Origin: Lingula anatina
Lineage: Eukaryota > Brachiopoda > Lingulata > Lingulida > Lingulidae
NCBI RefSeq assembly: GCF_001039355.2
Contig: NW_019775934.1
Location: 4,955 to 39,036, forward strand
Length of the DNA: 34,082 nt
Reading direction: 5' to 3'
The notes under the pieces were generated by a model. It did not search any database, was not told where the DNA came from, and saw only the letters and a list, made by a program, of their open reading frames with translations. Shown here one piece after another: positions 1-9,298 of the stretch. Position numbers and translations under genes: made by a program. Each line of letters opens with the position of its first letter. Position 1 is the first letter of the stretch.

Positions 1-664
1 TAGATGAAATGAACGATAGAATAACGACCACCATCCTAGAATGTGCATCAGAAGTCGCACCGGCCAGTAAAATGAAGGACTCAAAGCTCTCAACAGAAAC
101 GAGGATTCTCATGAAGAAAAGACGGATGATGAAGAAAACGGAGGTAAACAACAACAGGGACATCAGAAACAACATCGAATATGCAGAACTGGATAAGACC
201 ATCAAGAAGAAGGCAAGGGAAGACATCAGGAAGCAGAACATGAAGAAGATAGCAGAGACCATCGAAAATGGAAAGAGCATGAAAAGAGCAAAGAGATCCT
301 TTCAACTAGGGCAGGATAGAATGCTGACTCTTCTAGACAAAGATGAAAATGAGCTCACCACACAAGACCAGATATTAGAACGAGTAGAAGAATTCTATGG
401 AGAGTTGTATGACAGCAACAAGGGAATAGAAATCTCAACAAAGGCATGCGATCTACCAGACATAACAGCTTGGGAAGTAGAGTCAGCAGTCCAGAAAATG
501 AAGAACGGAAAGGCTGCAGGAAATGACAACATCAAAGCAGAAATGGTAAAAGCAGGAGGAGATATCCTATCTCAGGAATTAGCCAGGCTCTTCACAAAGT
601 GCCTACATCTGAAGGAAATTCCTGTAGCATGGAAGAACGCCAACATGATCATAATGTTCTTTTA
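1..664 (+). mobile_element. Non-LTR retrotransposon (LINE) fragment, linker and start of reverse transcriptase
   Basis: An open frame runs from the window edge to a stop at 663-665. It has a Lys/Arg-rich linker (about residues 30-100), then the start of a reverse transcriptase finger region: LERVEEFYGELYD near residues 125-137, MKNGKAAGNDNIKAEM near 164-179, and WKNAN near 208-212. This order is typical of the endonuclease-RT polyprotein of LINEs; an RTE/Proto2-like clade is my best guess. The frame stops just where a functional element would continue into the palm domain, so the 3' part, including the YADD box, is missing. The left end lies outside the window. It sits directly upstream of the GPCR exon, probably in that gene's intron. 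Confidence 0.85.
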
Positions 665-693
665 ATTTTGCAGGTTTCAAATTATATTGCTAG

Positions 694-1934
694 ATAATGG
701 GTGTTACTAACACCATATTTACAAATTCTATGGGTGCTATCTGTGCTTTAATGGCTGTAGACAGATATTTGGCTTTGGTCAGGCCATACTTTTATGCTGC
801 AAAGATCACGCCAAGAGTGGCAAGAGTATCCGTCCTTGTATGCACCTTCACGATGTTCTTAGTCAGCTTAGGCCCCGTGTTTGGTTGGAGCAGTTATTAC
901 ATCTCAGAAGGCATCAGCTGCCTCTACACCTTGGTATTCAGCAACACACACTGGGTGACATTTCTTACTTCGCTCTGTACATGATCTTGAATGCAGCGTT
1001 GGTTGGAACCATGATTATTGCCGTGATCAAAGAACTAATTAAGATGAAACGCACTGTGGCGCCCACAGAACAGCAGAAGAGAGAGGTTTTACATGCAATA
1101 CATGTGTTTACTGCGTTCTGCCTACAGCGTTTTCGAGGATGTTTCCTTTTTAAACTTATTGAACATCAACTGAAGCCTTTCAGTTACGTGCTTGTTAATA
1201 GCAGTAAAACTCGTTCAATGCTAATCGAACTGCATAACTCCGCACAAATAAACTGACATCTATAAAACATCAAAAACACTGAAGTACTACAAATCTGGCT
1301 GTTTAAGTTTCTACAAGAAAGGAATAAATCAGACACCGGAACAAGAAATATAGGTATTAATAAATTATTATTTATTATTATTATTTCTGTAATGGTGCGT
1401 AGATTATCATGACCTTGTACAATATAATAATATAACAATATAATTGGTGCATTGCCATTTCTCTAGTTGGTAATTGTGTTGCTAGTTTGTGACTGAACAA
1501 ATATATATCTTTATTATGAATTTATATAAGGAACAGATGTACTGATTACTAATAAAATATTCAAATTAAGCGGTGAGATATAACATCTTGGTGTGATTAT
1601 AAATTAACCATAAATACAAATCGTGAAACATGGCCACAATGATATGTTTCACAATATGAGGTGATTCAAATTTACAAGGAATGGAGGAAGAACTACAATT
1701 CTACAATTATATAAAGAAATAGATAAGTAAATAACACAGCTACACATACTTAAATATTATAACCATGTTTAGTGAGAGCACTACTTCATTGACGAAGTTA
1801 TGATAATCGGTGCCCTGTATTTTTTTTTCCAGCTTAAACAGGAAAAAGCATTTGCACATTTTTATGGTGTCATCGCCGCTGCCTTTATAGTTTGCTGGGT
1901 GCCGTTTATAGTTTCTTTTGATATCATCTTTCAA
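694..1934 (+). pseudogene. Rhodopsin-class GPCR, two exons (TM3-TM5 and TM6), frameshifted
   Basis: Exon A (about 694-1,085) encodes the end of TM3 with a DRYLALVRPY motif at about 760, then TM4, an ECL2 cysteine (SCLYTL) and TM5. Exon B (1,833-1,934) encodes TM6 with the CWVP motif at about 1,893. A polypyrimidine tract and AG precede exon B. The donor after 1,085 (GAG|GTTTTA) and the acceptor join in phase 0 to give a short ICL3. The reading frame breaks between about 957 and 972: the product hits TGA at 982-984, while TM5 continues in another frame, which a single-base deletion would explain. An in-frame TAG at 691-693 means exon A must start after it. TM1, TM2 and TM7 were not found. The DRY context is mildly prostanoid- or amine-receptor-like, but I cannot place the subfamily. 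It could be a pseudogene, or a gene with one sequencing error. Confidence 0.72.
1086..1832. other. Intron between the two GPCR exons, no gene seen
   Basis: AT-rich sequence with short TTATTA runs near 1,360-1,385. It ends in a good acceptor (T-rich tract, then CCAG at 1,829-1,832). I see no coding signal in it. Confidence 0.5.
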
Positions 1935-2541
1935 GTATACAGTAACATAAAAATGACCACAACCTTGCTTTATCAATACAAACAATATAACAGATGTTGT
2001 TTGATGGAAGAGGCTGATATAGCTACATCGGAGAATAGGGAAATCTCTTGATTTAAGCGATATATTGTAACGACGACGACTTTCTGGAATCTTCAATCAT
2101 TTATTCACCAATCACTTTTCATACAGTTTTTAAGTATATATTCCCTTATTCTCCGTACTGATCGCGCGAGTAATTATGTTCTTTTCATTGTTTATGGCGT
2201 AATTTCCAGAAAATCATGTTGTTGCGCATAGTCGCTGGGATTGAAATAGTTCATTGGCACACGCACACATTTTTTTACCATAGAACGTAGGAAGCCATTT
2301 GACTTGTGGTTTTATTCGTAATTTTATTTGTGTTTTATTCGTGGTGGCCTAAAGAAAAATAAAGAGAACACAATAAACCATTTTAATATAAAGATAAATT
2401 AATAAATTTAACAATTACACTCATAAAGAAATGATTACATAAATAACTACATAAATTTAAGTTGTGCTTATCCAAATTATCATGAAAAAATATGAATACC
2501 TACTCATGATCAACAGTAACCTATCCCATGGCTACCTCAAA
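1935..2541. other. Non-coding stretch downstream of the GPCR TM6 exon
   Basis: A GTATAC donor-like site follows the TM6 exon. I looked for a TM7 exon with an NPxxY motif up to the hairpin at 2,542 and did not find one. The sequence is AT-rich and unremarkable. Confidence 0.4.
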
Positions 2542-2750
2542 GGCTAGTCGTCTCGGTCACTCTGTCTAGAGCACGGCTTCTCTGGCCCCGTATCTCGAAA
2601 GCATCGCGTATTGCGAATAGCGATATCACATAGAGGCTATGTACAATGTGTTTAATATGGGGCGAGTATGGGCCAGTTATGGAATCGAGACGCTTGCGCA
2701 CGGTCGCAATGCGCGATGCTTTCGAGATACGGGACACTGGACGACTAGCT
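2542..2750. repeat. Hairpin-forming inverted-repeat element (MITE-like)
   Basis: A 22-nt segment at 2,587-2,608 is repeated exactly in inverse orientation at 2,712-2,733. Outside it, GCTAGTCGTC at 2,543-2,552 pairs with GACGACTAGC at 2,740-2,749. The whole 209-bp unit can therefore fold back, with mismatches between the outer and inner arms. It is CpG-richer than its surroundings. I did not find a clear target-site duplication, so the superfamily is unknown. Confidence 0.6.
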
Positions 2751-3306
2751 AAAACACGCGACATCTGACGGGATATATAGATAAATACAGTGACGTATTC
2801 AACTTATTGGCTAATGGAGCCCATGCTCTCTATCACATGATCTGTGGATAACTTATCAAGACAACTATAAGCATGTGATGCAAGGACGCACGTATCGCCG
2901 CGCGTGCAACAATAGAACATTCCCTTATTAGGCCATGTCTAAGAGCATTGTTTTCAACTTAATTTATCAGAAATATTATTTGCATTACTCATACTTGAAT
3001 CATACCCAAAACTAAGTATCAAGTGATAAACAGTTCATTGAAATTAAAATCTATTGTGAAATTAACCAATCACATAGGCTTCGACCTTTTTCTTCTTTTT
3101 CTGACACTAAAAACATGTTCTACACTTTTTGACTCTTGGTGAAATTTAATTTACACTCAATATCACTTTAATTTTTCATCTATTTGATTTCCCTTTTATT
3201 ACTAATTGTAATTAGTGTAAGCGTAAGTCATTAACTTTACAACTTACACCTTTTCTTCAAAAGAATTTGTCCTCGAATTCTAAATCTTTACAACATACAC
3301 TCTCAA
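2751..3306. other. Non-coding stretch, nothing recognised
   Basis: AT-rich, no open frame of note and no clear repeat. The tract from about 2,960 to 3,300 is plain low-GC sequence. Confidence 0.4.
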
Positions 3307-3937
3307 ATACCAGAGTCAGAGTCAGAAGTTTATTGACTATCGCCCTACATCCGGGCATGATCAAATACAAATACAAGAAGTAATCCGCAGAGTGATTACC
3401 ATATACAGTTTGATATACATTATATAATGTCTAGACTAAAGCAGGGAAAGTACATGTACTACTCAATAAAGATCAATATAGGGATAATTAAAAAAAAAAA
3501 AAAAAACTGATTCAACTAGAATAGGCTACACTAAACCTTATATTAAACTAACTATTATTTAGGGGGATATGAAAACTGCATCATCAGTTAATCTAGGTTT
3601 TATTCAGCATGGATGCAATTTTCATATCCCTAGCTTTAAAACAATCATAAAGAAAATTAGTTGTGCATTTTGCAATATCAAAATCATTACATTGCAGTAC
3701 AGTAATAAAAAGGTCACTGATGGACTCAGGGGCTGCACTGCCCAGTATATCTTTAACCTGGTTAAGGAATATGGCTCTTAGTGGAGCATAAGAGGGGCAT
3801 ATCATCATAAAATGGAACTCATCTTCAACTGACCCCATGTTGCACACCGTGCATAGCCTTTTCTCTATGGGTATTTTAGGATTCATGTGTCTCCCCTTTT
3901 CAATTGCCAAATTGTGGGCACCAAATAACATAAAATA
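3307..3937 (-). mobile_element. 3' end of a LINE with a TCTGAC-type microsatellite tail
   Basis: On the minus strand an open frame at 3,593-3,931 carries a cysteine/histidine motif, CTVCN followed by HFMMICPSY, typical of the C-terminal region of many LINE polyproteins. About 260 bp of 3' UTR follow. The element ends in a tail of two to three TCTGAC units after an AATAAA-like word (plus-strand 3,311-3,335). A short tandem tail instead of poly(A) is known from CR1/L2-type LINEs. A run of As at 3,490-3,506 on the plus strand lies inside the UTR. The 5' part is missing, as usual for 5'-truncated LINE copies. Confidence 0.75.
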
Positions 3938-4105
3938 TATTTAGTCAAAGTTAGCATATTACCAAATAACATAAAATTCTCGAATCATTTAATCATAAAC
4001 TCGTCATATTATCTTAGTGAAGTAAATGTTCAGTGTATGCACAAATAGGACACTATGTCATATCATTTATTGTAAGAACACAATTAGCCTCAGTTCTTAT
4101 TAATT

Positions 4106-4380
4106 TAAGAATACATCATCAAAATCTATTACAGGATAAATCTTTATCCTTAGACCCCATTTCCATAGATTTTAGATCGATCTATCCCTGTTGGGAGTCT
4201 CAATAGATTACTGTCAGCTTAGCCGGCTTAAGCCTCTGTCCTGCCTACTGAAAGCTGTGAGGGGGTAATTAACAATGGTGCGCGCTCGGCTGACTGCAAT
4301 TTAGCATGAACCCCCAGGGAGTTAGGTCAATCTAAATCTTAATCCCTGGATCGATCTAAATCTCTGGGAATACATTCTTA
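4106..4380. repeat. Imperfect inverted-repeat element
   Basis: ATAGATTTTAGATCGATC at 4,165-4,182 is matched in inverse orientation by GATCGATCTAAATCTCTG at 4,349-4,366. TAAGAATACA near 4,106 resembles the inverse of the right edge at 4,371-4,380. The arms are interrupted and the borders are uncertain. It may be a decayed non-autonomous DNA transposon. Confidence 0.3.
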
Positions 4381-4503
4381 GTCAGTAGTGATTCATTATA
4401 ATATTATAACGGCAATATTTAAATGTCGTAGTAGTAATATGCTAACTTTGACTAAGTCAGTAATATTCCATGCATAATATATTGCTTGAATAATACATTT
4501 ACC

Positions 4504-4816
4504 AATACATGATGGTATTTGACGCAACATATTAACTATGTAATCTTCTGATATTATCATATAATGAGCAGAACCAGTTAACTTCACAAAGTCCAACTGC
4601 TCATCTATAGAATCAAACTTTCCACAAAACATCAGCAAAATTGATTCGTTTATCAATTCAGAAGATAACCTTATCTGAAAATTCGTTTCTCTTTTTTGTA
4701 TAAAATACAATTCATTTATATGTATTGAATTTTTAGGTAAATTTTCAAAAAGTTTAAATGACAAACTGACAATTCTGTCATCTATGTAAATGTTATATAA
4801 AAATTCCTCAGAATCT
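4504..4816 (-). CDS. Orphan internal exon, unknown protein
   Basis: A minus-strand open segment begins right after a strong acceptor (T-rich tract then CAG, at about 4,817-4,830) and reaches a donor-like ATTG|GTAAAT at about 4,504. It would encode roughly 104 residues, including SSELINESILLMFCGKFDS and SEDYIVNMLRQIPSC, with a mixed composition that reads like a folded domain. No stop interrupts it, and the frame stays open past the donor to 4,396. I do not recognise the family. The neighbouring minus-strand gene ends at about 5.4-5.8 kb, so this is either the next gene or a late exon of an unseen transcript; no partner exon was found. Confidence 0.4.
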
Positions 4817-5456
4817 GAAAAAAAATAGAACACATTTTATTTCATTCTAAATCTAAATACTAATATTAAATACTTAACAATGGAAATGAAATAAAATATA
4901 CTAATTATAATGATTATATTTTACATAATATATTATAGCCAACTAAAATATGTTATGATTGAAATAAAATTGTGAATAATTTTCAGTAATAAGTATTATA
5001 ATATTACATGATAATAGTTATCATCAAGATTAAAACTTGAAATAACTTTGTGCATGTCGCAAAGTCATTAACATGATAATAATAAATATATCAGTCTTTA
5101 AAATATCAAATTAACAATCAAGAAAATTAACAATCAAGAAAATTCAATCTTACAACAAAGTCCCAAAGTCATTAACATGATAATAATAATAATAAACTTT
5201 TTGGTGATGATCTACATGTGTTCAGCAAAGTGTTCATGTAAGTCTTAGTACTTTATATCTGGTGGCGAACCCAAAATAGTGAACGAGTTTCCTAGTCTAA
5301 TACCTCTAGCTGGTTATCTGCTGTTTGCATTCAATCTCAAAATAAATCTCTAAATAAAACCAACGCTGCAAATTCCATTTTTAAAAGCACTGATATATCA
5401 GATTAGCATAGTCATATCTGTTACTGGTGGAAAAGGGCCTCCTGTGCTGAAGCTGC
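4817..5456. other. Non-coding stretch between the orphan exon and the CACTA insertion
   Basis: AT-rich. It contains a short direct repeat: a CAAAGTCATTAACATGATAATAA word at about 5,058 and again at about 5,164 (given here as positions of a repeated 20+ nt word). The ancestral last codons and stop of the minus-strand gene lie at 5,421-5,456. No minus-strand AATAAA was found nearby. Confidence 0.4.
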
Positions 5457-5459
5457 ATG

Positions 5460-5799
5460 CACTAGTGGGCTTGATTTGGTCTTTAAGTGCAATTTAAGAA
5501 CACAAATAGTCTTACATGATCTTAAAACATGAGTAAGACCATTTCTAGTCTAACAGCCAATTAAGTTGTCTCCCCTTACACATTCTCCTATTGTGAGCAG
5601 AGGTGTCCTCTATTGGGAGGGGAGGTATCCCCCATTGTGAGGGGAGGAAACTGCTTGAGCACTTAAGTAGATGTTAGATCATTTTTGATCTTAAAAGCAG
5701 ATTCAGTCCATTTTAAGACTACTGCTGTAATGATTAAGATCGTGTAAGATCACTTGTGAACTTAAATTGCACTTTAAGACCAAATCCAGCCCACTAGTG
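5460..5799. mobile_element. CACTA (EnSpm-type) MITE inside a coding exon
   Basis: The left end starts CACTAGTGGGCT and the right end is its inverse. The terminal inverted repeats match over about 65 bp, with around nine differences (5,460-5,525 against 5,735-5,799). The flanks are ATG at 5,457-5,459 and ATG at 5,800-5,802, a 3-bp target-site duplication as expected for CACTA elements. At 340 bp it has no transposase and must have been moved in trans. It lies in the last exon of the minus-strand gene, and its terminal CACTAG supplies that gene's present stop codon. Confidence 0.85.
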
Positions 5800-8700
5800 A
5801 TGAGAAGTGCTGAGAGCTTCCTCTGACTGTTGATATTTCGAAACACCCTTTTGCAAAGAATCCAGTTTTTTCTTAAGTCTATCATGCTCGTCTTGGATAG
5901 AAGATAACCGTCTCTTGTATTGATCCATCACCTGGGTAAATAAAAAATAATAATCAATGATATTAATTTGATTAAAAACAATATCTGGATTGACAATTCG
6001 TAGATCTGAGAGGCAATAACGCCTCTGGTTAATTGTACATGTACCACCAGCTGGAGTAAGTGCATTTGCATGGAAAACTAAAAAAAAGGGACACCACCTC
6101 CAGTGTTGTACTTGGAAAGCTCTACAGAATGAAGTTAACAAGAGTTCTCAATATTTTTGTTGAAAATTACCATTTAAAACAAAATCATGGGGAGAAGTCA
6201 AAGTTTAAATCCAACTTTGTGAAGTGATGTTCATGGCGAAAAGTAGGTCAAAGGTCAATTTCCAGATCACAGTTAGATTGCCAGTATATATCTTTCTATT
6301 CAAATTCAATAGTAACTATCGGCGTATCTCTGCCAGTTTTAGACATATACCGAAACCTTGCAAAGTCCATGATAAAAGGTAGGTCAGAGATCAATTTCAA
6401 GGTCACAGTAGATTGCCAATATATGACTTCCCATTGAAGTTCAATAGTAACTATGGGCCTATCTCTGCTACCCTAGGTTCTAGATTCCGGTATTGCCAGC
6501 TCGAACTTGATTTCATATATAACCCATATCGCAATACCAGTACTAGTGAAAGTGACTCCAAGGTATATTAAATATTAAACAAACTAACTTTCACATTGCT
6601 CTGACACTCAGGGTAATCTCTGCCTGTTTTGGAGACATAAGCGTACATGCTGGTGGTACTGATAAAGATTTAAAAAGAAATTTTAAAGTTTTTTCAAACT
6701 TTTGTCAAAGCTTATCTTATAACTTGCCAAACAAAGTAAAAAATTTCTTAGTTTCTTCTACATACCATGGGTTCTGACAAGTTGATGGTTTCATGTATTT
6801 ATTGATTTTTTTGACTATCAAAAGCTTGTGTAATAAATTCATATCTCTTTATGTTATTGTGTTAAAGGGATAACAACTGTTCATTTTCCTGGGGTAAACG
6901 ACAATTTTACCATATTTACCAATGGTTAACGAATCCATTCCCACATTCAAAGTTAGTCCCTGTTTTTAGAAAAGTTTGGTTTTTTTGTAATATTCTCTTA
7001 AGAGATTATTACAGAATGTATCCATCTATGGAAGTCATGTGATGAGATGGCAAGCACAACATCCAGTGGGGGAGGGGGGGGAGAGATATCAAATCCAGGA
7101 ATTTTTAAAGCACAAAAACAACATCATTTAACTTTTTCCTGTGTTCAATTGTAAATTTCTCCTACTCATAAAATTATTACTAATTCATTATTTTTCAAAT
7201 TTGGAAAAATGAAATAAAATACAAAAGACAGAAAGACAATGAATTTGTTATGTTCTGATTCATGTGTGGGTATTTCTACCTCTTCAAACACATGCATCCC
7301 CAATCCTACTCCTACACATCCTGCAGCAGTTGCACTAAGTCCAATCTTCTGATCCTTTGTTAGCTTGTCAGACTTGGCCCATAAACCTACAGCAGCTACT
7401 GCACCTGTGAAGACAGCAAATATATGATGCATTTCAACAACAACCTATAGCTAGTAGTAGTAATGACTCACTATGACAAAAAATTGAATTGACTACATGC
7501 TATAAAAGTATAGCATGTTATTACAATACATATTAAACAAGGCAGCAAAGCTGTCAAATGTACAGACAAAAACAGAAAATAAAAATGCAGAAAATGGGTC
7601 ATTTTGTCAATTTTGATGCAATAATAAATAATGCTTATAATAGCACTGTCAGTCAACACTGAATTCTAATCATGCACAACAGGTAACATGGTCAATAACA
7701 GAAGCAGATCCAGAGATATTTTCTGACAGTATTCCAAATTATCTTTGTTGATCTATCCTCCATTTCTGATGGTCTTCCAACAGAAAAAAATAGTTACCCG
7801 TCAATGTAAACTTTAAAATCTGACCGTCATCTGGAAGACCCAAAAGACGGTCTCAATCTGCCCCTGCAATAAAAAACTGAGGTAAACAATGCCCGTTACC
7901 TTTACAAGTACTATCTTAATCATCCATCTAACTTGAACTTCCTTTACCTCTTAATTAGAGGGTTAAATGGCATTCAATTCTCCTGTAGCGAGTATCTTTC
8001 TGGCGATATTTATCTCAGGTAAAAATCTACCTGTGCGTTAGTTTCAAAGAGCAGCTCCCGCAGACCTGGGGGTACTAAATAAAATCTGAACACCAGGTTT
8101 ATCGAGGAGCTAGAGAAACAAAGGAATAATTTTTCCTGCACAGTTTCATAGGAATTTTTACATGGACTTGATCCAGCTCCAAACTAACAGGGTGACATGA
8201 GCAATTTTCACAAACAAATACAAACAAAGCAGCAAAGCTGTCAAATGTACAGACAAAAAACAGAAAATAAAGATGCAAAATAGGTCATTTTGTCAATTTT
8301 GATGCAATAATAAATAATGCTTATAATAAATAATAATAAATGATAACCCAATTGACCTGGCTTTCTAATTTGAACTGCATGCCAATCCTAAAAATCATAC
8401 TCATAAGTTAAATATAATAATAAATAACACAGTTTTCTTTTCATAATGTTTGCAGTAGCAGTGCAAAAAGATTATTGTCAATTTTGATGTAACATTACAT
8501 AATAAATTATAGAATAATTATCACCAATTTTTGATTATTGACTATAAATAGCATGAACATGTAGAAAATTTGATTACCATCCGGCTTCATGTCCATGGGA
8601 GCTCCGAGTNCCTCCTCAGCTTGACCTGTCCTCCTATCTCAGAGACGCCGTCCTGTGGATGAGAGTCCTCACCACCCAATGGTTGTTTTGTGGGGAATTG

Positions 8701-9245
8701 GCTATGCTGCCTGACCTCCCTTTTGAAATAACGTGCACGTGCATTTTACAATAGATCACAGAAAAAAGACCAGAAAAAATTATTGAATATGTTACAATGA
8801 AAATATCTTGATGTATTTATTAAACGATGAGTAATATTTTGAGAAAGACCAATACGGATAATGGTAATGTGAAATAACAATGTAATTAAAAAAGAGAAAG
8901 GAGAAAGGAAGCAAGAAAGTAACGATACACAAAGAAGGAAATAAAGAAAGACAGAAAGAAAGTAAAAAAAAAAAAAAAAAAAACGTCAGGTTAACATAGA
9001 GGATCCGCACACCGCGTGCTCTCCAGTCAAAGAAGACCCAGATGTGAATACACTCACGGTGGATAGGGTTTGCCATCCGGCGACGTGGCTTGGTTTGTTG
9101 AGAACCCGGTCACTACCGCCGACCCGCCGAGAGTTGTTCTGAATAAAGCACCGTCTGGGTTTGCGGGGAAATTTTCTTTTTGTCCAACCACAGCCGTCAG
9201 CCCCAACAGGCCAAGCACTAAAATGCTTGCCAGAAACTTCCCCAT
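5794..9245 (-). CDS. Small signal-peptide, single-pass, coiled-coil protein gene (four coding exons), unknown family
   Basis: Coding exons on the minus strand: 9,058-9,245, 8,578-8,710, 7,280-7,404 and 5,794-5,931. Junctions are phase-consistent: CACC|GTGAGT with GGTCAG|GC (phase 2), GGATG|GTAATC with TTCACAG|GT (phase 1), GAAGAG|GTAGAA with ACCCAG|GTG (phase 0). The product is about 194 residues. Residues 1-21 (MGKFLASILVLGLLGLTAVV...) are a signal peptide; 22-107 are Pro/Gly-rich without cysteine; a Gly-rich hydrophobic segment, IGLSATAAGCVGVGLGMHVF, lies at about 128-147; a charged coiled coil (MDQYKRRLSSIQDEHDRLKK...) follows to about 185. A likely topology is lumenal N-terminus, one membrane span and cytosolic coiled coil. 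The N at 8,610 must hide about two extra bases (modulo three) to keep frame. The stop comes from the inserted MITE. I do not recognise the family. Confidence 0.65.
6229..6620. repeat. Tandem repeat of about 135 bp with nuclear-receptor-like AGGTCA words
   Basis: Two diverged units begin at about 6,229 (GTTCATGGCGAAAAGTAGG) and 6,367 (GTCCATGATAAAAGGTAGG). Both end in a TATCTCTGCC-like word, and a third partial unit occurs near 6,610-6,640. Unit 1 contains AGGTCAAAGGTCA at 6,245-6,257, a perfect DR1; unit 2 has the decayed form AGGTCAGAGATCA at 6,381-6,393 and AAGGTCA at 6,399-6,405. It lies in the last intron of the minus-strand gene. Confidence 0.6.
7536..7642 (+). repeat. Local direct repeat, copy 1
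   Basis: About 107 bp (with GCAGCAAAGCTGTCAAATG and TTTTGATGCAATAATAAATA) recur at 8,223-8,328 with a few differences. The two copies bracket a MITE and a dispersed repeat, all within intron 3 of the minus-strand gene. Confidence 0.75.
7699..7866. mobile_element. Small hAT-like inverted-repeat element
   Basis: The left end CAGAAGCAGATCCAGAG resembles the inverse of the right end (CAGGGGCAGATTGAGAC read on the minus strand). Inside, GGTCTTCCA near 7,768 pairs with TGGAAGACC near 7,831. CAATAA touches both edges (7,693-7,698 and 7,867-7,872), a possible decayed target duplication. It has no coding capacity. Confidence 0.4.
7876..8216 (+). repeat. Dispersed repeat family, copy 1
   Basis: This sequence is found again in the same orientation at 33,562-33,929. 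Shared words include TTACCTCTTAATTAGAG, GCAGACCTGGGGG, AGAGAAACAAAGGAA and GACTTGATCCAGCT. I estimate three-quarters identity with small indels. It has no open frame; a SINE or a short transposon derivative is possible, but I saw no A/B boxes or poly(A). Confidence 0.7.
8223..8328 (+). repeat. Local direct repeat, copy 2
   Basis: Partner of 7,536-7,642. It begins immediately after the dispersed repeat that ends near 8,216. Confidence 0.75.
8610..8610. other. Assembly ambiguity inside a coding exon
   Basis: A single N splits exon 3 of the minus-strand gene. Upstream and downstream halves are both open, but in frames that differ by the equivalent of two bases, so N stands for more or fewer than one base. 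Confidence 0.7.
8887..8984 (+). repeat. Polypurine tract ending in poly(A)
   Basis: Almost pure A/G (GAAAG and GAAAGAAAG words) ending in about 20 As. On the minus strand it is a long pyrimidine tract in intron 2 of the small-protein gene. Confidence 0.8.
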
Positions 9246-9298
9246 TTTTTTTTTTCTGAAAGATAAGAACAATTAATAAAACAAAATGAATCTGCTCG

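Noticed and set aside
9070-9276. Plus-strand open frame of 68 codons
   Set aside because: Antisense shadow of the signal-peptide exon, which has splice sites and domain logic on the minus strand.
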